Positions 6,503-14,548 of a stretch of 28,628 bases of DNA are shown here, piece after piece. The notes beneath the pieces were generated by a model, which saw nothing but the letters and a program-made list of their open reading frames with translations, searched no databases and had not been told where the DNA came from. Origin of the DNA: Micromonosporaceae bacterium (GTDB lineage Bacteria > Actinomycetota > Actinomycetes > Mycobacteriales > Micromonosporaceae); contig DPJL01000161.1 in assembly GCA_003543035.1 (NCBI GenBank), forward strand, positions 1-28,628, in the 5' to 3' direction. Positions within the stretch are counted from its first letter, which is position 1, and the number at the start of each line of letters is the position of its first letter. Made by a program: the position numbers and the translations under genes.

Positions 6503-9500
6503 ATGCAATACAAGCAACGCACAGCTGCCGCTGTCGCCGGAATTCTCGGCGCCGCGGCGACCCTCACCGCAATCATCGTCGCCTTGCCCGCCACTGCCGC
6601 CGGGGTGCCCGCCCGGTCGGTGTGGGGCATTCCAGGTCGTGGCGCGACAGTCCCGTTCATCGAACACGAGGCCGAATATCAAGCCACCAACGGTGCTCTG
6701 ATCGGCCCGGACCGCATCTACACCACCCTTCCTTCGGAAGCCTCAGGCCGCCAGGCGGTCACGCTCGACGCGGTCGGCGAGTTTGTGGAGTTCACCCTCT
6801 CCGCTCCCGCGAACGCCATGGTCTTCCGGTACAGCATTCCGGACAGTGGCAACGGCCAGGGCCGCGACGCCACCATCGATGTCCGGGTCAACAACACCTT
6901 CCTCAAGTCGGTGCCGGTGACCTCGAAGTACGGCTGGTACTACGGCGGCTATCCGTTCAACAACAACCCGGGGGACACCAACCCGCATCACTTCTATGAC
7001 GAGGCGCGCACCCTACTGGGGTCGACGCTCGGGATCGGGACGAAGATCCGGCTGCAGGTGAGCTCGACGGCGCAGTCGCCCACGTTCACCATCGACCTCG
7101 CCGACTTCGAGTGGGTGGCCGCGCCGATTGCCAAGCCCGCCAACGTGATTGACGTCGTCACCGACTTCGGTGCCGACCCGGCCGGTGGCACGGCCGACCA
7201 GACCTCGAAGTTCCAAGCGGCCGTGGATGCGGGGAAGGCGCAGGGACGGCAGGTCTGGATTCCGCAGGGCAAGTACACCCTCTGGGATCACGTGGTCGTG
7301 GACGGTGTGACACTTCGTGGCGCCGGGCCTTGGTACAGCGAGCTCACCGGACGCCACCCGACCGATCGCAAGCGGGCGGTGGGTGTCTACGGGAAGTACG
7401 TCAACGGCGGCGGCTACACCGGTGAGATCAGGCCGCACGAGGCGGGCGGACCGTCGCGCAACGTCACGCTCAGGGACTTCGCCATCATCGGTGACATTCG
7501 CGAGCGCGAGGACAACGATCAGGTGAACGCCATCGGCGGCGCGCTGACCGACTCGGTCGTGGACAACGTCTTGATGGAGAACACCAAGTGCGGGGCCTGG
7601 ATGGACGGCCCGATGAACAATCTTGTCATCAGGAACAGCCGGATCGTCGACCAGATCGCGGATGGCGTGAACTTCCACTGGGGCGTCACCAACTCTCAGG
7701 TGACGAACACGTTCGTGCGCAACACCGGTGACGACGGTCTGGCCATGTGGGCGCAGAGCGTGCCCAACGTAAACAACTCGTTCGACCACAACACCGTTGC
7801 CGCAACGATTCTGGCGAACAACATCGTCACGTACGGCGGGCGTGACATCAAAATCACCGACAACGTCACCGCTGACTCGCTGACCAACGGCGGTGGAATC
7901 CATGTCGCCAACCGGTATCCGGGCGTCAACGGGCCGACCGCCGTCCAGGGCATCACCACGGTGGCGCGGAACACGTTGATACGCAATGGGAACAACGACT
8001 TCAACTGGCAGTTCGGGGTCGGCGCGATCTGGTTCAGCGGGCTCAACGAACCGATCAACGCCACCATCAATGTCACCGACACCGACATCTATGACAGCTC
8101 ATATGCGGCGCTACATTGGATCGAAGGCACGACGCAGACCGTCAACTTCACCAACGTGCGCATCGATGGCACTGGTACGTATGCATTGCAGGTGCAAGCG
8201 GGTGGCCGGGCCACGTTCACCAACGTGGTCGCCACCAATATCGCTCAGGCTCCAGACAACCTGATCCACAACTGCGTGGGCAGCGGCTTCGTCATCACCC
8301 AGGGCACCGGCAACTCCGGCTGGTTCGACTCGACGCCTTACTGCGGGCCGTGGCACGCCCCGAATTGGGGCACCCCAACGCCTCCGACCAGTTCTCCGCC
8401 ACCGAATGTGGGCCAGCTTCAGCTGAGCACGTCTTCGCTCATCTACGGCACGCAGACGGTGGGGACGACGAGCCCCGCTCAGGCGGTCACCGTGACCAAC
8501 CCGAGCTCCACCGCGGTGAACATCAGTGGCGTGGCCACGAGTGGCGACTTTGCGCGCACCACCACCTGTGGGGCGACCCTCGCACCATCGTCAAGCTGTT
8601 CGGTGTCGGTCACCTTCACGCCGACCGCGTCAGGCACTCGCAACGGGCAGCTGAGCATTGGCAGCGACGCCCAGGGCAATCCGCATACGGTTTCCTTGAC
8701 GGGTACCGGTTTTGACCCCAACGGCAACCTGGCCGCCGGCAAGAACGTGTCGGCCACGAGCCAGAACGGGCCTTACGGACCGCCCAACGCCGTCGACGGC
8801 GATCCCAACACCTATTGGGAAAGCGCCAACAATGCGTGGCCACAGTCGATCACGGTCGATCTGGGCGCGGCCTACAACGTGAACAGGGTCGTGGTGAAGC
8901 TGCCGCCGTCAACCGCGTGGGGCACGCGCACCCAGACGTTCTCGGTGCACGGCTCGACCGATGGCGGTAGCTATTCGCAGATCGTGGCGTCGGCCGGGCA
9001 CACCTTCAACCCGGCCACCGGCAACAGCGTCACCATCAGCTTCCCCGCAACGAGCCGCAGGTATGTCCGGCTGACCTTCACCGGTAACACCGGCTGGCCG
9101 GCCGCTCAGGTGGGGGAGTTCGAGGTGTACGCCGGGGGCTCGCCGCCAACCGGGCCGCAGCTGGCTCTCTCCGCGAGCAGCCTGTCGTATGGCAACCAGA
9201 CCGTGGGCACCACGAGTGCGGCGCAGACGGTGACGGTGTCCAACACCGGCAACGCGGCTGCGACGCTCGGCGCGGTGAACGTGAGCGGCGACTTCGCTCG
9301 CACCACCACCTGTGGCAGTTCACTGGCCGCAGGCGCCTCCTGCTCGGTCAGTGTCACCTTCACACCGACCGTGGCAGGCACACGTTCCGGTTCGCTGAGC
9401 TTCACCAGCAACGCGCCGGGCAGCCCGCACACGGTCACGCTTGCCGGCAACGGAGTCACCAGCAACACCAACCTGGCGTTGAACAAGCCGACCACCGAGA

Positions 9501-9850
9501 GCGGTCACACGCAGGGCTACGGTTCGGGCAACGCGGTCGACGGCAACGCGGGCTCCTACTGGGAGAGTGTCAACAACGAGTGGCCGCAATGGATCCAGGT
9601 CGACCTGGGTGCACCCACCACAGTCGGCAGGATTGTGCTGAAGCTGCCGTCGGGTTGGGGCACTCGCACGCAAACCATTGCGGTGCAAGGGGTGTCGGGG
9701 CCAACGCAGTACACCTTCAACCCCGCCAACGGCAACATCGTGACCATCACTTTCACTCCGACGAGCCTGCAGCAGGTGCGGCTCACGTTTACCAGCAACA
9801 ACGGCTGGCCGGCCGGTCAGCTATCCGAGTTTGAGGTCTACGCCTCGTAG
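6503..9850 (+). CDS. Secreted multimodular GH87-like beta-helix glucanase (alpha-1,3-glucanase/mycodextranase type)
   Basis: Large exported enzyme of 1115 residues. A Sec signal peptide covers about 1-34, ending near PATAAG. An N-terminal CBM6/35-like beta-sandwich spans about 50-207 (FIEHEAEYQATNGALIG, EASGRQAV). A right-handed parallel beta-helix follows at about 212-618. Then come a TP/PS-rich linker, an ASH/choice-of-anchor-D domain (about 638-737), an F5/8 type C (discoidin/CBM32-like) domain (740-877), and a second copy of both (884-985, 988-1115). Asp387, Asp410 and Asp411 lie in the ADGVNFHWG and NTGDDGLAMW strands. They reproduce the spacing of the catalytic Asp1045, Asp1068 and Asp1069 reported for the GH87 alpha-1,3-glucanase of Paenibacillus glycanilyticus (recalled, not searched). 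The ATG at 6503 is used rather than the TTG at 6494 because AGAAGGG ends at 6493. A pectinase-like beta-helix enzyme is the main alternative. Confidence 0.8.
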   Translation: MQYKQRTAAAVAGILGAAATLTAIIVALPATAAGVPARSVWGIPGRGATVPFIEHEAEYQATNGALIGPDRIYTTLPSEASGRQAVTLDAVGEFVEFTLSAPANAMVFRYSIPDSGNGQGRDATIDVRVNNTFLKSVPVTSKYGWYYGGYPFNNNPGDTNPHHFYDEARTLLGSTLGIGTKIRLQVSSTAQSPTFTIDLADFEWVAAPIAKPANVIDVVTDFGADPAGGTADQTSKFQAAVDAGKAQGRQVWIPQGKYTLWDHVVVDGVTLRGAGPWYSELTGRHPTDRKRAVGVYGKYVNGGGYTGEIRPHEAGGPSRNVTLRDFAIIGDIREREDNDQVNAIGGALTDSVVDNVLMENTKCGAWMDGPMNNLVIRNSRIVDQIADGVNFHWGVTNSQVTNTFVRNTGDDGLAMWAQSVPNVNNSFDHNTVAATILANNIVTYGGRDIKITDNVTADSLTNGGGIHVANRYPGVNGPTAVQGITTVARNTLIRNGNNDFNWQFGVGAIWFSGLNEPINATINVTDTDIYDSSYAALHWIEGTTQTVNFTNVRIDGTGTYALQVQAGGRATFTNVVATNIAQAPDNLIHNCVGSGFVITQGTGNSGWFDSTPYCGPWHAPNWGTPTPPTSSPPPNVGQLQLSTSSLIYGTQTVGTTSPAQAVTVTNPSSTAVNISGVATSGDFARTTTCGATLAPSSSCSVSVTFTPTASGTRNGQLSIGSDAQGNPHTVSLTGTGFDPNGNLAAGKNVSATSQNGPYGPPNAVDGDPNTYWESANNAWPQSITVDLGAAYNVNRVVVKLPPSTAWGTRTQTFSVHGSTDGGSYSQIVASAGHTFNPATGNSVTISFPATSRRYVRLTFTGNTGWPAAQVGEFEVYAGGSPPTGPQLALSASSLSYGNQTVGTTSAAQTVTVSNTGNAAATLGAVNVSGDFARTTTCGSSLAAGASCSVSVTFTPTVAGTRSGSLSFTSNAPGSPHTVTLAGNGVTSNTNLALNKPTTESGHTQGYGSGNAVDGNAGSYWESVNNEWPQWIQVDLGAPTTVGRIVLKLPSGWGTRTQTIAVQGVSGPTQYTFNPANGNIVTITFTPTSLQQVRLTFTSNNGWPAGQLSEFEVYAS

Positions 9851-9856
9851 GGACGA

Positions 9857-9887
9857 GTGGGCAGGGGATACGCCGAACCCTGCCCAC
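9857..9887 (+). terminator. Hairpin terminator after the large GH87-like gene
   Basis: GTGGGCAGGG (9857-9866) and CCCTGCCCAC (9878-9887) form a perfect 10-bp GC-rich stem with an 11-base loop, starting six bases after the stop codon. No T-run follows, as is common in actinobacteria. Its position argues that the next gene does not start at the in-frame GTG at 9857 inside the stem. Confidence 0.75.
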
Positions 9888-9894
9888 GCCACCA

Positions 9895-9960
9895 CCCTTG
9901 CCCTGCATCCCGAAACATCAGGCTGAGCGGGCCCGGTGCGATTGGGACGCAGGGCAAGGG
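9895..9960. repeat. 12-bp perfect inverted repeat with 42-base spacer upstream of the GH87-like lipoprotein gene
   Basis: CCCTTGCCCTGC (9895-9906) is exactly inverted as GCAGGGCAAGGG (9949-9960). It lies in the 141-bp gap between the two GH87-like genes, just after the terminator hairpin. It may be a pair of regulator-binding half-sites, since it contains CTTGC, or a long leader hairpin. No promoter hexamers could be assigned with confidence. Confidence 0.7.
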
Positions 9961-9991
9961 CGGCGACTCCTTCACGATCGATCTTGGAGAA

Positions 9992-11716
9992 ATGGTGGCC
10001 TTTACGTCCTATTCGAGTGTGTCATCCCCACCGCAAGTCCAAGATCGACGGGGATGGGCGGGGGTGGTGGCTGCCGCGGCGCTTGTCCTGAGCGCGTGCA
10101 GCGGGAAACCCCCGCCGGAGCCCAATCCCGCGCCGACTGCGGCTCTGGCGTTCGCAGTGCCGGGGCGCGGCGCGAAGGTGCAGTTCGTTGAGCACGAAGC
10201 CGAACGGGCTGTCTACAAAGGACAGTTGATCGGTCCCGATCGTAAGGCCAAGACGCTGGCCGGGGAAGCATCGGGGCGGATGGCGGTGACGTTGGGGAGC
10301 GATGCCGATCAGGTCGAGTTCACGTTGGTACAACCGGCAAATGCGGTGACGGTGCGCTACAGCATCCCTGATGGCAGCACTGGCACGATGAAAGTGAACG
10401 CCGACGGCGCTCTGGTCAAAGAACTCCCACTGACGTCAAAGTACTCATGGTTCTACGGCGGGTTCCCCTTCACCAACAACCCGGCGGACGGTTCGGCTCA
10501 CCATTTCTACGACCACACAAGGGCCTTGCTCGGCCGTGACTTCCCGGCTGGTACCAAGATCGCACTCAAGTGCGTCTGCACCATCGACCTCGCCGATTTC
10601 GAGCTGGTCGCCGCCCCGCTGACCCGTCCGGCCGGTTCCGCCTCAGTGGTGGACTTCGGCGCCGATCCCACCGGGACAAGGGATTCCACCGAGGCGTTCG
10701 AAGCCGCGCTGAAGGCGGGCGACGACGTATGGATCCCGCCGGGCACGTTCAAGGTGGCCAAGCACCTGATGGTGGGGAGTGAGAAACTACGCGGCGCGGG
10801 CATGTGGCACAGCACTCTGCAAGGCGAAGGCGTTGGCGTATATGGGAAGTCGGCCGGAGTGCAGCTCAGCGACTTCGCCATCATCGGTGAGGTGACCGAG
10901 CGCGACGACAAGGCCCAGCTCAACGGAGTTGGCGGAGCACTCGGGCAAAGCCTGGTGGAGAACCTCTTCATCCAGCACACCAAAGTCGGCATGTGGCTCG
11001 ACGGGCCTTTCGACGGACTCATCGTGCGGGGCAACCGGATCCTGGACACCACGGCCGACGGTCTCAATCTGCACCAGGGCATCAGCAACACCATCGTGGA
11101 GCACAATCTCATCCGCAACACCGGCGACGACGGCCTGGCCATGTGGTCCGATCAGAACCCCAATCACCGCAACGCCTTCCGCCACAACACCGTCCAGTTG
11201 CCCTTGCTGGCGAACGGGATCGGCATCTACGGCGGCCACGACAACGAGATCGCCGGCAATGTCATCGCGGACATCCTCATTGAGGGCGCCGGAATTCAGG
11301 TAGCCAATAGGTTCAGCGGCACCGTCCCACTCGACGGCGTAACAACGCTGCGCGACAACACCATCCTTCGCGGGGGATCGCGCTTCGCCGCGATAAGCGC
11401 AGATGTCGGAGCGATCTTCCTCTTCGGCAAGGATTCCCCGATCACCGGCACCATCAAGCTTTCCGGCAATACGAGCTTGGACAGCTCCTTCTCCGGGCTG
11501 CATCTGTATGCCTCGCGGATCGCCGACGTTCAGGTGGACGGGTTGACCGTCGAGCGCCCGGGGACTGTCGGAGTGCAGATTCAATCGATGGGTGCCGCAA
11601 CGGTCACCCGCAGCCGGGTCGCCGGAGGGGTGTACCTGTGCGCCGATGGCCAGCCCTTCACGCTGACCGCGACCGAGTCTCAGGGGCTGGACGCTCCGAA
11701 GTGTGCCGGGATCTGA
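9992..11716 (+). CDS. Lipoprotein GH87-like beta-helix glucanase (single-domain paralogue)
   Basis: Second enzyme of the same family, about 574 residues from the chosen start, predicted to be anchored on the outer face of the membrane. The signal region contains RR and GWAGVVAAAALVLSAC, with lipobox LSAC and lipidated Cys36. The CBM6/35-like domain (VEHEAERAVYKGQLIG) and beta-helix match the larger neighbour throughout, but the ASH and F5/8 C modules are absent. Asp356, Asp379 and Asp380 (DTTADGLNLH, NTGDDGLAMW) conserve the proposed catalytic trio. The start is uncertain. The ATG at 9992 sits very close to GGAGA (9986-9990), so GTG 9995 has better spacing, and GTG 10019 would also give a normal lipoprotein signal. 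The frame is open back to 9857 but that part is probably untranslated. It ends 13 bases before the second lacI-type gene. Likely role: trimming released glucan fragments next to the importer. Confidence 0.8.
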   Translation: MVAFTSYSSVSSPPQVQDRRGWAGVVAAAALVLSACSGKPPPEPNPAPTAALAFAVPGRGAKVQFVEHEAERAVYKGQLIGPDRKAKTLAGEASGRMAVTLGSDADQVEFTLVQPANAVTVRYSIPDGSTGTMKVNADGALVKELPLTSKYSWFYGGFPFTNNPADGSAHHFYDHTRALLGRDFPAGTKIALKCVCTIDLADFELVAAPLTRPAGSASVVDFGADPTGTRDSTEAFEAALKAGDDVWIPPGTFKVAKHLMVGSEKLRGAGMWHSTLQGEGVGVYGKSAGVQLSDFAIIGEVTERDDKAQLNGVGGALGQSLVENLFIQHTKVGMWLDGPFDGLIVRGNRILDTTADGLNLHQGISNTIVEHNLIRNTGDDGLAMWSDQNPNHRNAFRHNTVQLPLLANGIGIYGGHDNEIAGNVIADILIEGAGIQVANRFSGTVPLDGVTTLRDNTILRGGSRFAAISADVGAIFLFGKDSPITGTIKLSGNTSLDSSFSGLHLYASRIADVQVDGLTVERPGTVGVQIQSMGAATVTRSRVAGGVYLCADGQPFTLTATESQGLDAPKCAGI

Positions 11717-11729
11717 CTAAGCTGGGCCG

Positions 11730-12710
11730 GTGACGAGGAGACTCGCAGAGGTTGCCAAGTATGTCGGGGTCAGCGAAGCGACCGTGAGCCGGGTGCTCAA
11801 CGGTAAGCCCGGCATCTCGGATGCCACGCGGACAGCGGTGCTGACCGCGCTTGACGTGCTGGGCTACGAGCGCCCGGTCAAGTTGCGCGGTGAGCGGGCG
11901 CGGCTGGTCGGCCTGGTGCTGCCGGAGCTGCAAAACCCGATCTTTCCTGCCTTCGCTGAGGTGGTCGCGGGTGCGCTGGCGCAGCGAGGCTTCACCCCGG
12001 TGCTGTGCACCCGCACCGAGGACGGCGTCTCCGAGTCGGCCTATGTGGACATCCTGCTCGATCAGCAGGTCTCCGGCGTGATCTTCGCCGGTGGCAACTA
12101 TGCGCAGGCTGATGCCGAGCACCAGCACTACACTCGGCTCAAGGAACGTGGCCTGCCGGTGGTTCTGGTCAACGCGGCAATTGATGGGCTTGGTTTTCCG
12201 GTGGTTTCCGCCGACGATCGGATCGCGGTGCGGCAGGCCCACGGCCACCTGACCTCACTCGGTCACAGCGCGATCGGGTTGCTGCTCGGCCCGGCCGACC
12301 ACATGCCCTCTGCGCGCAAGGCAGCCGAGTTCCCGGATCTGCCGTTGGCTCGCACGCTCTACTCCATGGAGGGCGCTCAGGCCGCCGCGACCCGGTTGTT
12401 CAAACAGGGCGTGACCGGGCTGATCTGCGCCAGCGACATCATGGCGCTCGGCGCTATCCGTGGTGCGCGCCGGATGGGCCTTGACGTCCCGGAGGACGTT
12501 TCGGTGATCGGCTACGACGACTCGCTCTTCATGGCGTGCACCGACCCGCCGCTGACCACGGTGCGCCAGCCCATCGGCGACATGGCCCAGACCGCGGTCA
12601 CCCTGCTCGTCACCCAGATCGAGGGAGGCGAGGTTGCCATCGACGAATATCTCTTCGATACCGAGCTCGTCGTCCGTGCCTCTACGCAGAAGGTGTCAGC
12701 CGCCGCATAG
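11730..12710 (+). CDS. LacI-family transcriptional regulator, paralogue of the gene at 602
   Basis: A 326-residue LacI-type regulator starting with GTG at 11730 (MTRRLAEVAKYVG). The helix-turn-helix at 4-24 is identical to the first regulator up to residue 24 (first difference Arg25Lys). The two proteins stay about three quarters identical by eye through the sensor domain, with the main divergence around residues 195-215 and at the C-terminus. The 13-bp gap to the upstream lipoprotein enzyme gene suggests co-transcription. The paralogues bracket the locus and probably recognise the same operators, but they may sense different oligosaccharides. The 3' end overlaps the convergent GNAT gene by 29 bp. 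Function in this pathway is inferred from position and paralogy. Confidence 0.95.
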   Translation: MTRRLAEVAKYVGVSEATVSRVLNGKPGISDATRTAVLTALDVLGYERPVKLRGERARLVGLVLPELQNPIFPAFAEVVAGALAQRGFTPVLCTRTEDGVSESAYVDILLDQQVSGVIFAGGNYAQADAEHQHYTRLKERGLPVVLVNAAIDGLGFPVVSADDRIAVRQAHGHLTSLGHSAIGLLLGPADHMPSARKAAEFPDLPLARTLYSMEGAQAAATRLFKQGVTGLICASDIMALGAIRGARRMGLDVPEDVSVIGYDDSLFMACTDPPLTTVRQPIGDMAQTAVTLLVTQIEGGEVAIDEYLFDTELVVRASTQKVSAAA

Positions 12711-13131
12711 GAATATGCGGGATGCCGTCCTCCACGAACTCCGGACCCGTCGCCCGAAAGCCATACCGCTCATAGAATCCGGCCACGTCCGACTGCGCGT
12801 CGAGGGCACAAGGCCGATCGCCTGCCGCCGCGAGCGCCGCCACCATGAGCTTGCCGGCCAACCCGAGCCCCCGTGCATCTTTGGCGGTGACCACGCGGCC
12901 GATGCGCATCACCGGTCCGTCCGGCTCCTCGTCGGTCAGCATCCGCAAATAGGCGACCGGAACACGATCCCTTTCAAACCACATATGGCGAGTACCAGAT
13001 TCAGCGTCGCGCCCATCTAGGTCTGAGTAGATGGATTGTTGTTCCACCACAAAGACATCGGAACGCAGCTTCAGCAAGCCATAGAGGGTCGAGGTGTCGA
13101 GCTCGGCGAAGCTCGCGGCATGGAAGATCAT
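12682..13131 (-). CDS. ElaA-type GNAT acetyltransferase
   Basis: A 149-residue GNAT-fold protein that aligns along its length with the Escherichia coli ElaA family: LYGLLKLRSDVFVVEQ near the start, IGRVVTAKDARGLGLAGKLM as the acetyl-CoA binding motif, and the ending FYERYGFRATGPEFVEDGIPHIPM. The acceptor substrate of ElaA-type enzymes is unknown. The frame is open to 13188, but the ATG at 13131 gives the family N-terminus and overlaps the TGA of the upstream gene as ATGA, so the two are probably translated in tandem. The 3' end overlaps the convergent lacI-type gene. Confidence 0.88.
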   Translation of the reverse strand: MIFHAASFAELDTSTLYGLLKLRSDVFVVEQQSIYSDLDGRDAESGTRHMWFERDRVPVAYLRMLTDEEPDGPVMRIGRVVTAKDARGLGLAGKLMVAALAAAGDRPCALDAQSDVAGFYERYGFRATGPEFVEDGIPHIPMRRLTPSA

Positions 13132-13778
13132 CGCACCAACTTCATATTCAGGTTGCCGTGTCCCACCGGGCCGAAGAGCCGAACCCACAGGGGCAGATAC
13201 ATTTCCGGGCCGCGTGCGGTGGTGATGTCCCCGAGATCGACGATGTCGGTCCAGCCGAACTCGCGCAAGAGTCCACTCACGACAGTCTTCGCGTCGGCAT
13301 CGTTGCCGGAGACGAAGATGGTGTGATCGCCATCGCCCACCCGCTCGGGATGGACCATCACTTGGTTGCCAACGGTGTTGAGTGTCTTGACGACCCGGGC
13401 GGTTGGGAATGCCCGCTGGATCTGCTCGCCGAGCGAATCCGTGTTGGGCATGAAGAGCGAGGGCGGGAAGCCCTGGGAGAGGTCGAGTGAATTCGAAACG
13501 TCAATGAGCACCTTGCCGGTCAGGTTGGTCTCGCCCGCATTGGTCAGCGCCGGCAGCGAACCGTGGCCCGAGTTGGCGTTGACCACAATCTCGCCGTGAG
13601 CCGCCACTTCGGCCTGCGTCCCCAGGCGTACTTCCGGATGCCCGCCATACCACGCATCCCCCTTGGCCAGGGTGGCTTGCACGTCGCGCGTCCCGATCAT
13701 CACGTCGTGCCCGACTTCGGCAAACCGACCCGCGAGCGCCCGGCCGACCTCGCCGGTTCCCAACACCCCAATCCGCAT
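13128..13778 (-). CDS. NADP-binding reductase, F420H2:NADP oxidoreductase-like (NPD)
   Basis: A 216-residue Rossmann-fold protein starting MRIGVLGTGEVGRALAGRF, where GxGxxG is the dinucleotide-binding loop. TRD at 30-32 is typical of NADP(H)-specific members. Further family segments are KVLIDVSNSLDLSQGFPPSL and VVKTLNTVGNQVMVHP. The family includes coenzyme F420-dependent NADP reductases and many uncharacterised NAD(P)-binding proteins, so the exact reaction cannot be fixed here. The frame is open to 14102, but the upstream part is unlike protein and the ATG at 13778 gives the standard start. It is transcribed away from the methyltransferase gene at 13868, sharing an 89-bp gap, and overlaps the GNAT gene by four bases. 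Confidence 0.87.
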   Translation of the reverse strand: MRIGVLGTGEVGRALAGRFAEVGHDVMIGTRDVQATLAKGDAWYGGHPEVRLGTQAEVAAHGEIVVNANSGHGSLPALTNAGETNLTGKVLIDVSNSLDLSQGFPPSLFMPNTDSLGEQIQRAFPTARVVKTLNTVGNQVMVHPERVGDGDHTIFVSGNDADAKTVVSGLLREFGWTDIVDLGDITTARGPEMYLPLWVRLFGPVGHGNLNMKLVR

Positions 13779-13867
13779 GGTCTCCAGCCTACGGGTGACC
13801 GGGCCCTCACCGGCGACGCGCGGTGGTACAGGCTCGGTCCGGGCGCAGGCCATGGGATGCTCCGAAC

Positions 13868-14548
13868 ATGACAACGGGTGATCGGATCGCGGCCAGCTAT
13901 GACGCAGTCGCGCAGACGTACGCCGAGAAGATCGGCGATGAGATGGCGGGCAAGCCGATCGATCGAGCCTGGCTGAACTGTCTGGCGGAGTTGGCGGCGT
14001 CGATCCCCGGCGGCGTTGTCGCTGACGTCGGCTGTGGGCCAGGCCATGTCGCCGCATACCTTGCCGAGCAGGGCGCGAAGGTGATGGGCGTCGATCTGTC
14101 ACCCGGCATGATCCGGGTGGCTCGTAGCCGGTACCCCCAACTGGAATTTATGGTTGGATCTTTGCTCGAGCTGCCGGTGGGCGACAACGCTTGGGCGGCT
14201 GCGGTCTGCCCCTACTCGATCCTGCATCTGGCCGATGAAGAGCGGCCCACGGCCTTCGCGGAGCTGGCGCGGGCTATCGTGCCGGGTGGTTGGCTGTTGC
14301 TTTCCTTCCACATCAGCGGCGAGAACCATGAACCGGGCCAGGTCTCACACGTCGAGAAGTGGTGGGATAGCGAGGTCGATCTCGATTTCCACTTCCTGTC
14401 CCCGGACGTCATTTCGCGGGAGCTGGAAGCAGCCGGATTCCGGGTGATGGCAGTGACGCAGCGGCAACCCTGGCCGGGCGTGGAACAGCCGACCAAACGA
14501 TGCCACCTGCTGGCCCAGCTCGATCATGGTGGCTCTGGACCGACGTGA
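13868..14548 (+). CDS. Class I SAM-dependent methyltransferase
   Basis: A 226-residue methyltransferase of the Methyltransf_11/25 type. Motif I is VVADVGCGPGHVAAYLAEQG (about 46-65) with the acidic residue of motif II in MGVDLSPGMI. LARAIVPGGWLLLSFH is post-motif II/III. The N-terminus DRIAASYDAVAQTYAEKI is common in small-molecule methyltransferases. The substrate cannot be inferred. ATG 13868 was chosen over 13823 because the protein then begins at the conserved SYDAVA region. Its 3' end overlaps the convergent HNH gene by 25 bp. Confidence 0.88.
   Translation: MTTGDRIAASYDAVAQTYAEKIGDEMAGKPIDRAWLNCLAELAASIPGGVVADVGCGPGHVAAYLAEQGAKVMGVDLSPGMIRVARSRYPQLEFMVGSLLELPVGDNAWAAAVCPYSILHLADEERPTAFAELARAIVPGGWLLLSFHISGENHEPGQVSHVEKWWDSEVDLDFHFLSPDVISRELEAAGFRVMAVTQRQPWPGVEQPTKRCHLLAQLDHGGSGPT

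Noticed and set aside
9857..9991. N-terminal extension of the GH87-like lipoprotein to GTG 9857
   Set aside because: The extension would start inside a terminator stem and put about 45 unrelated residues before the signal peptide.
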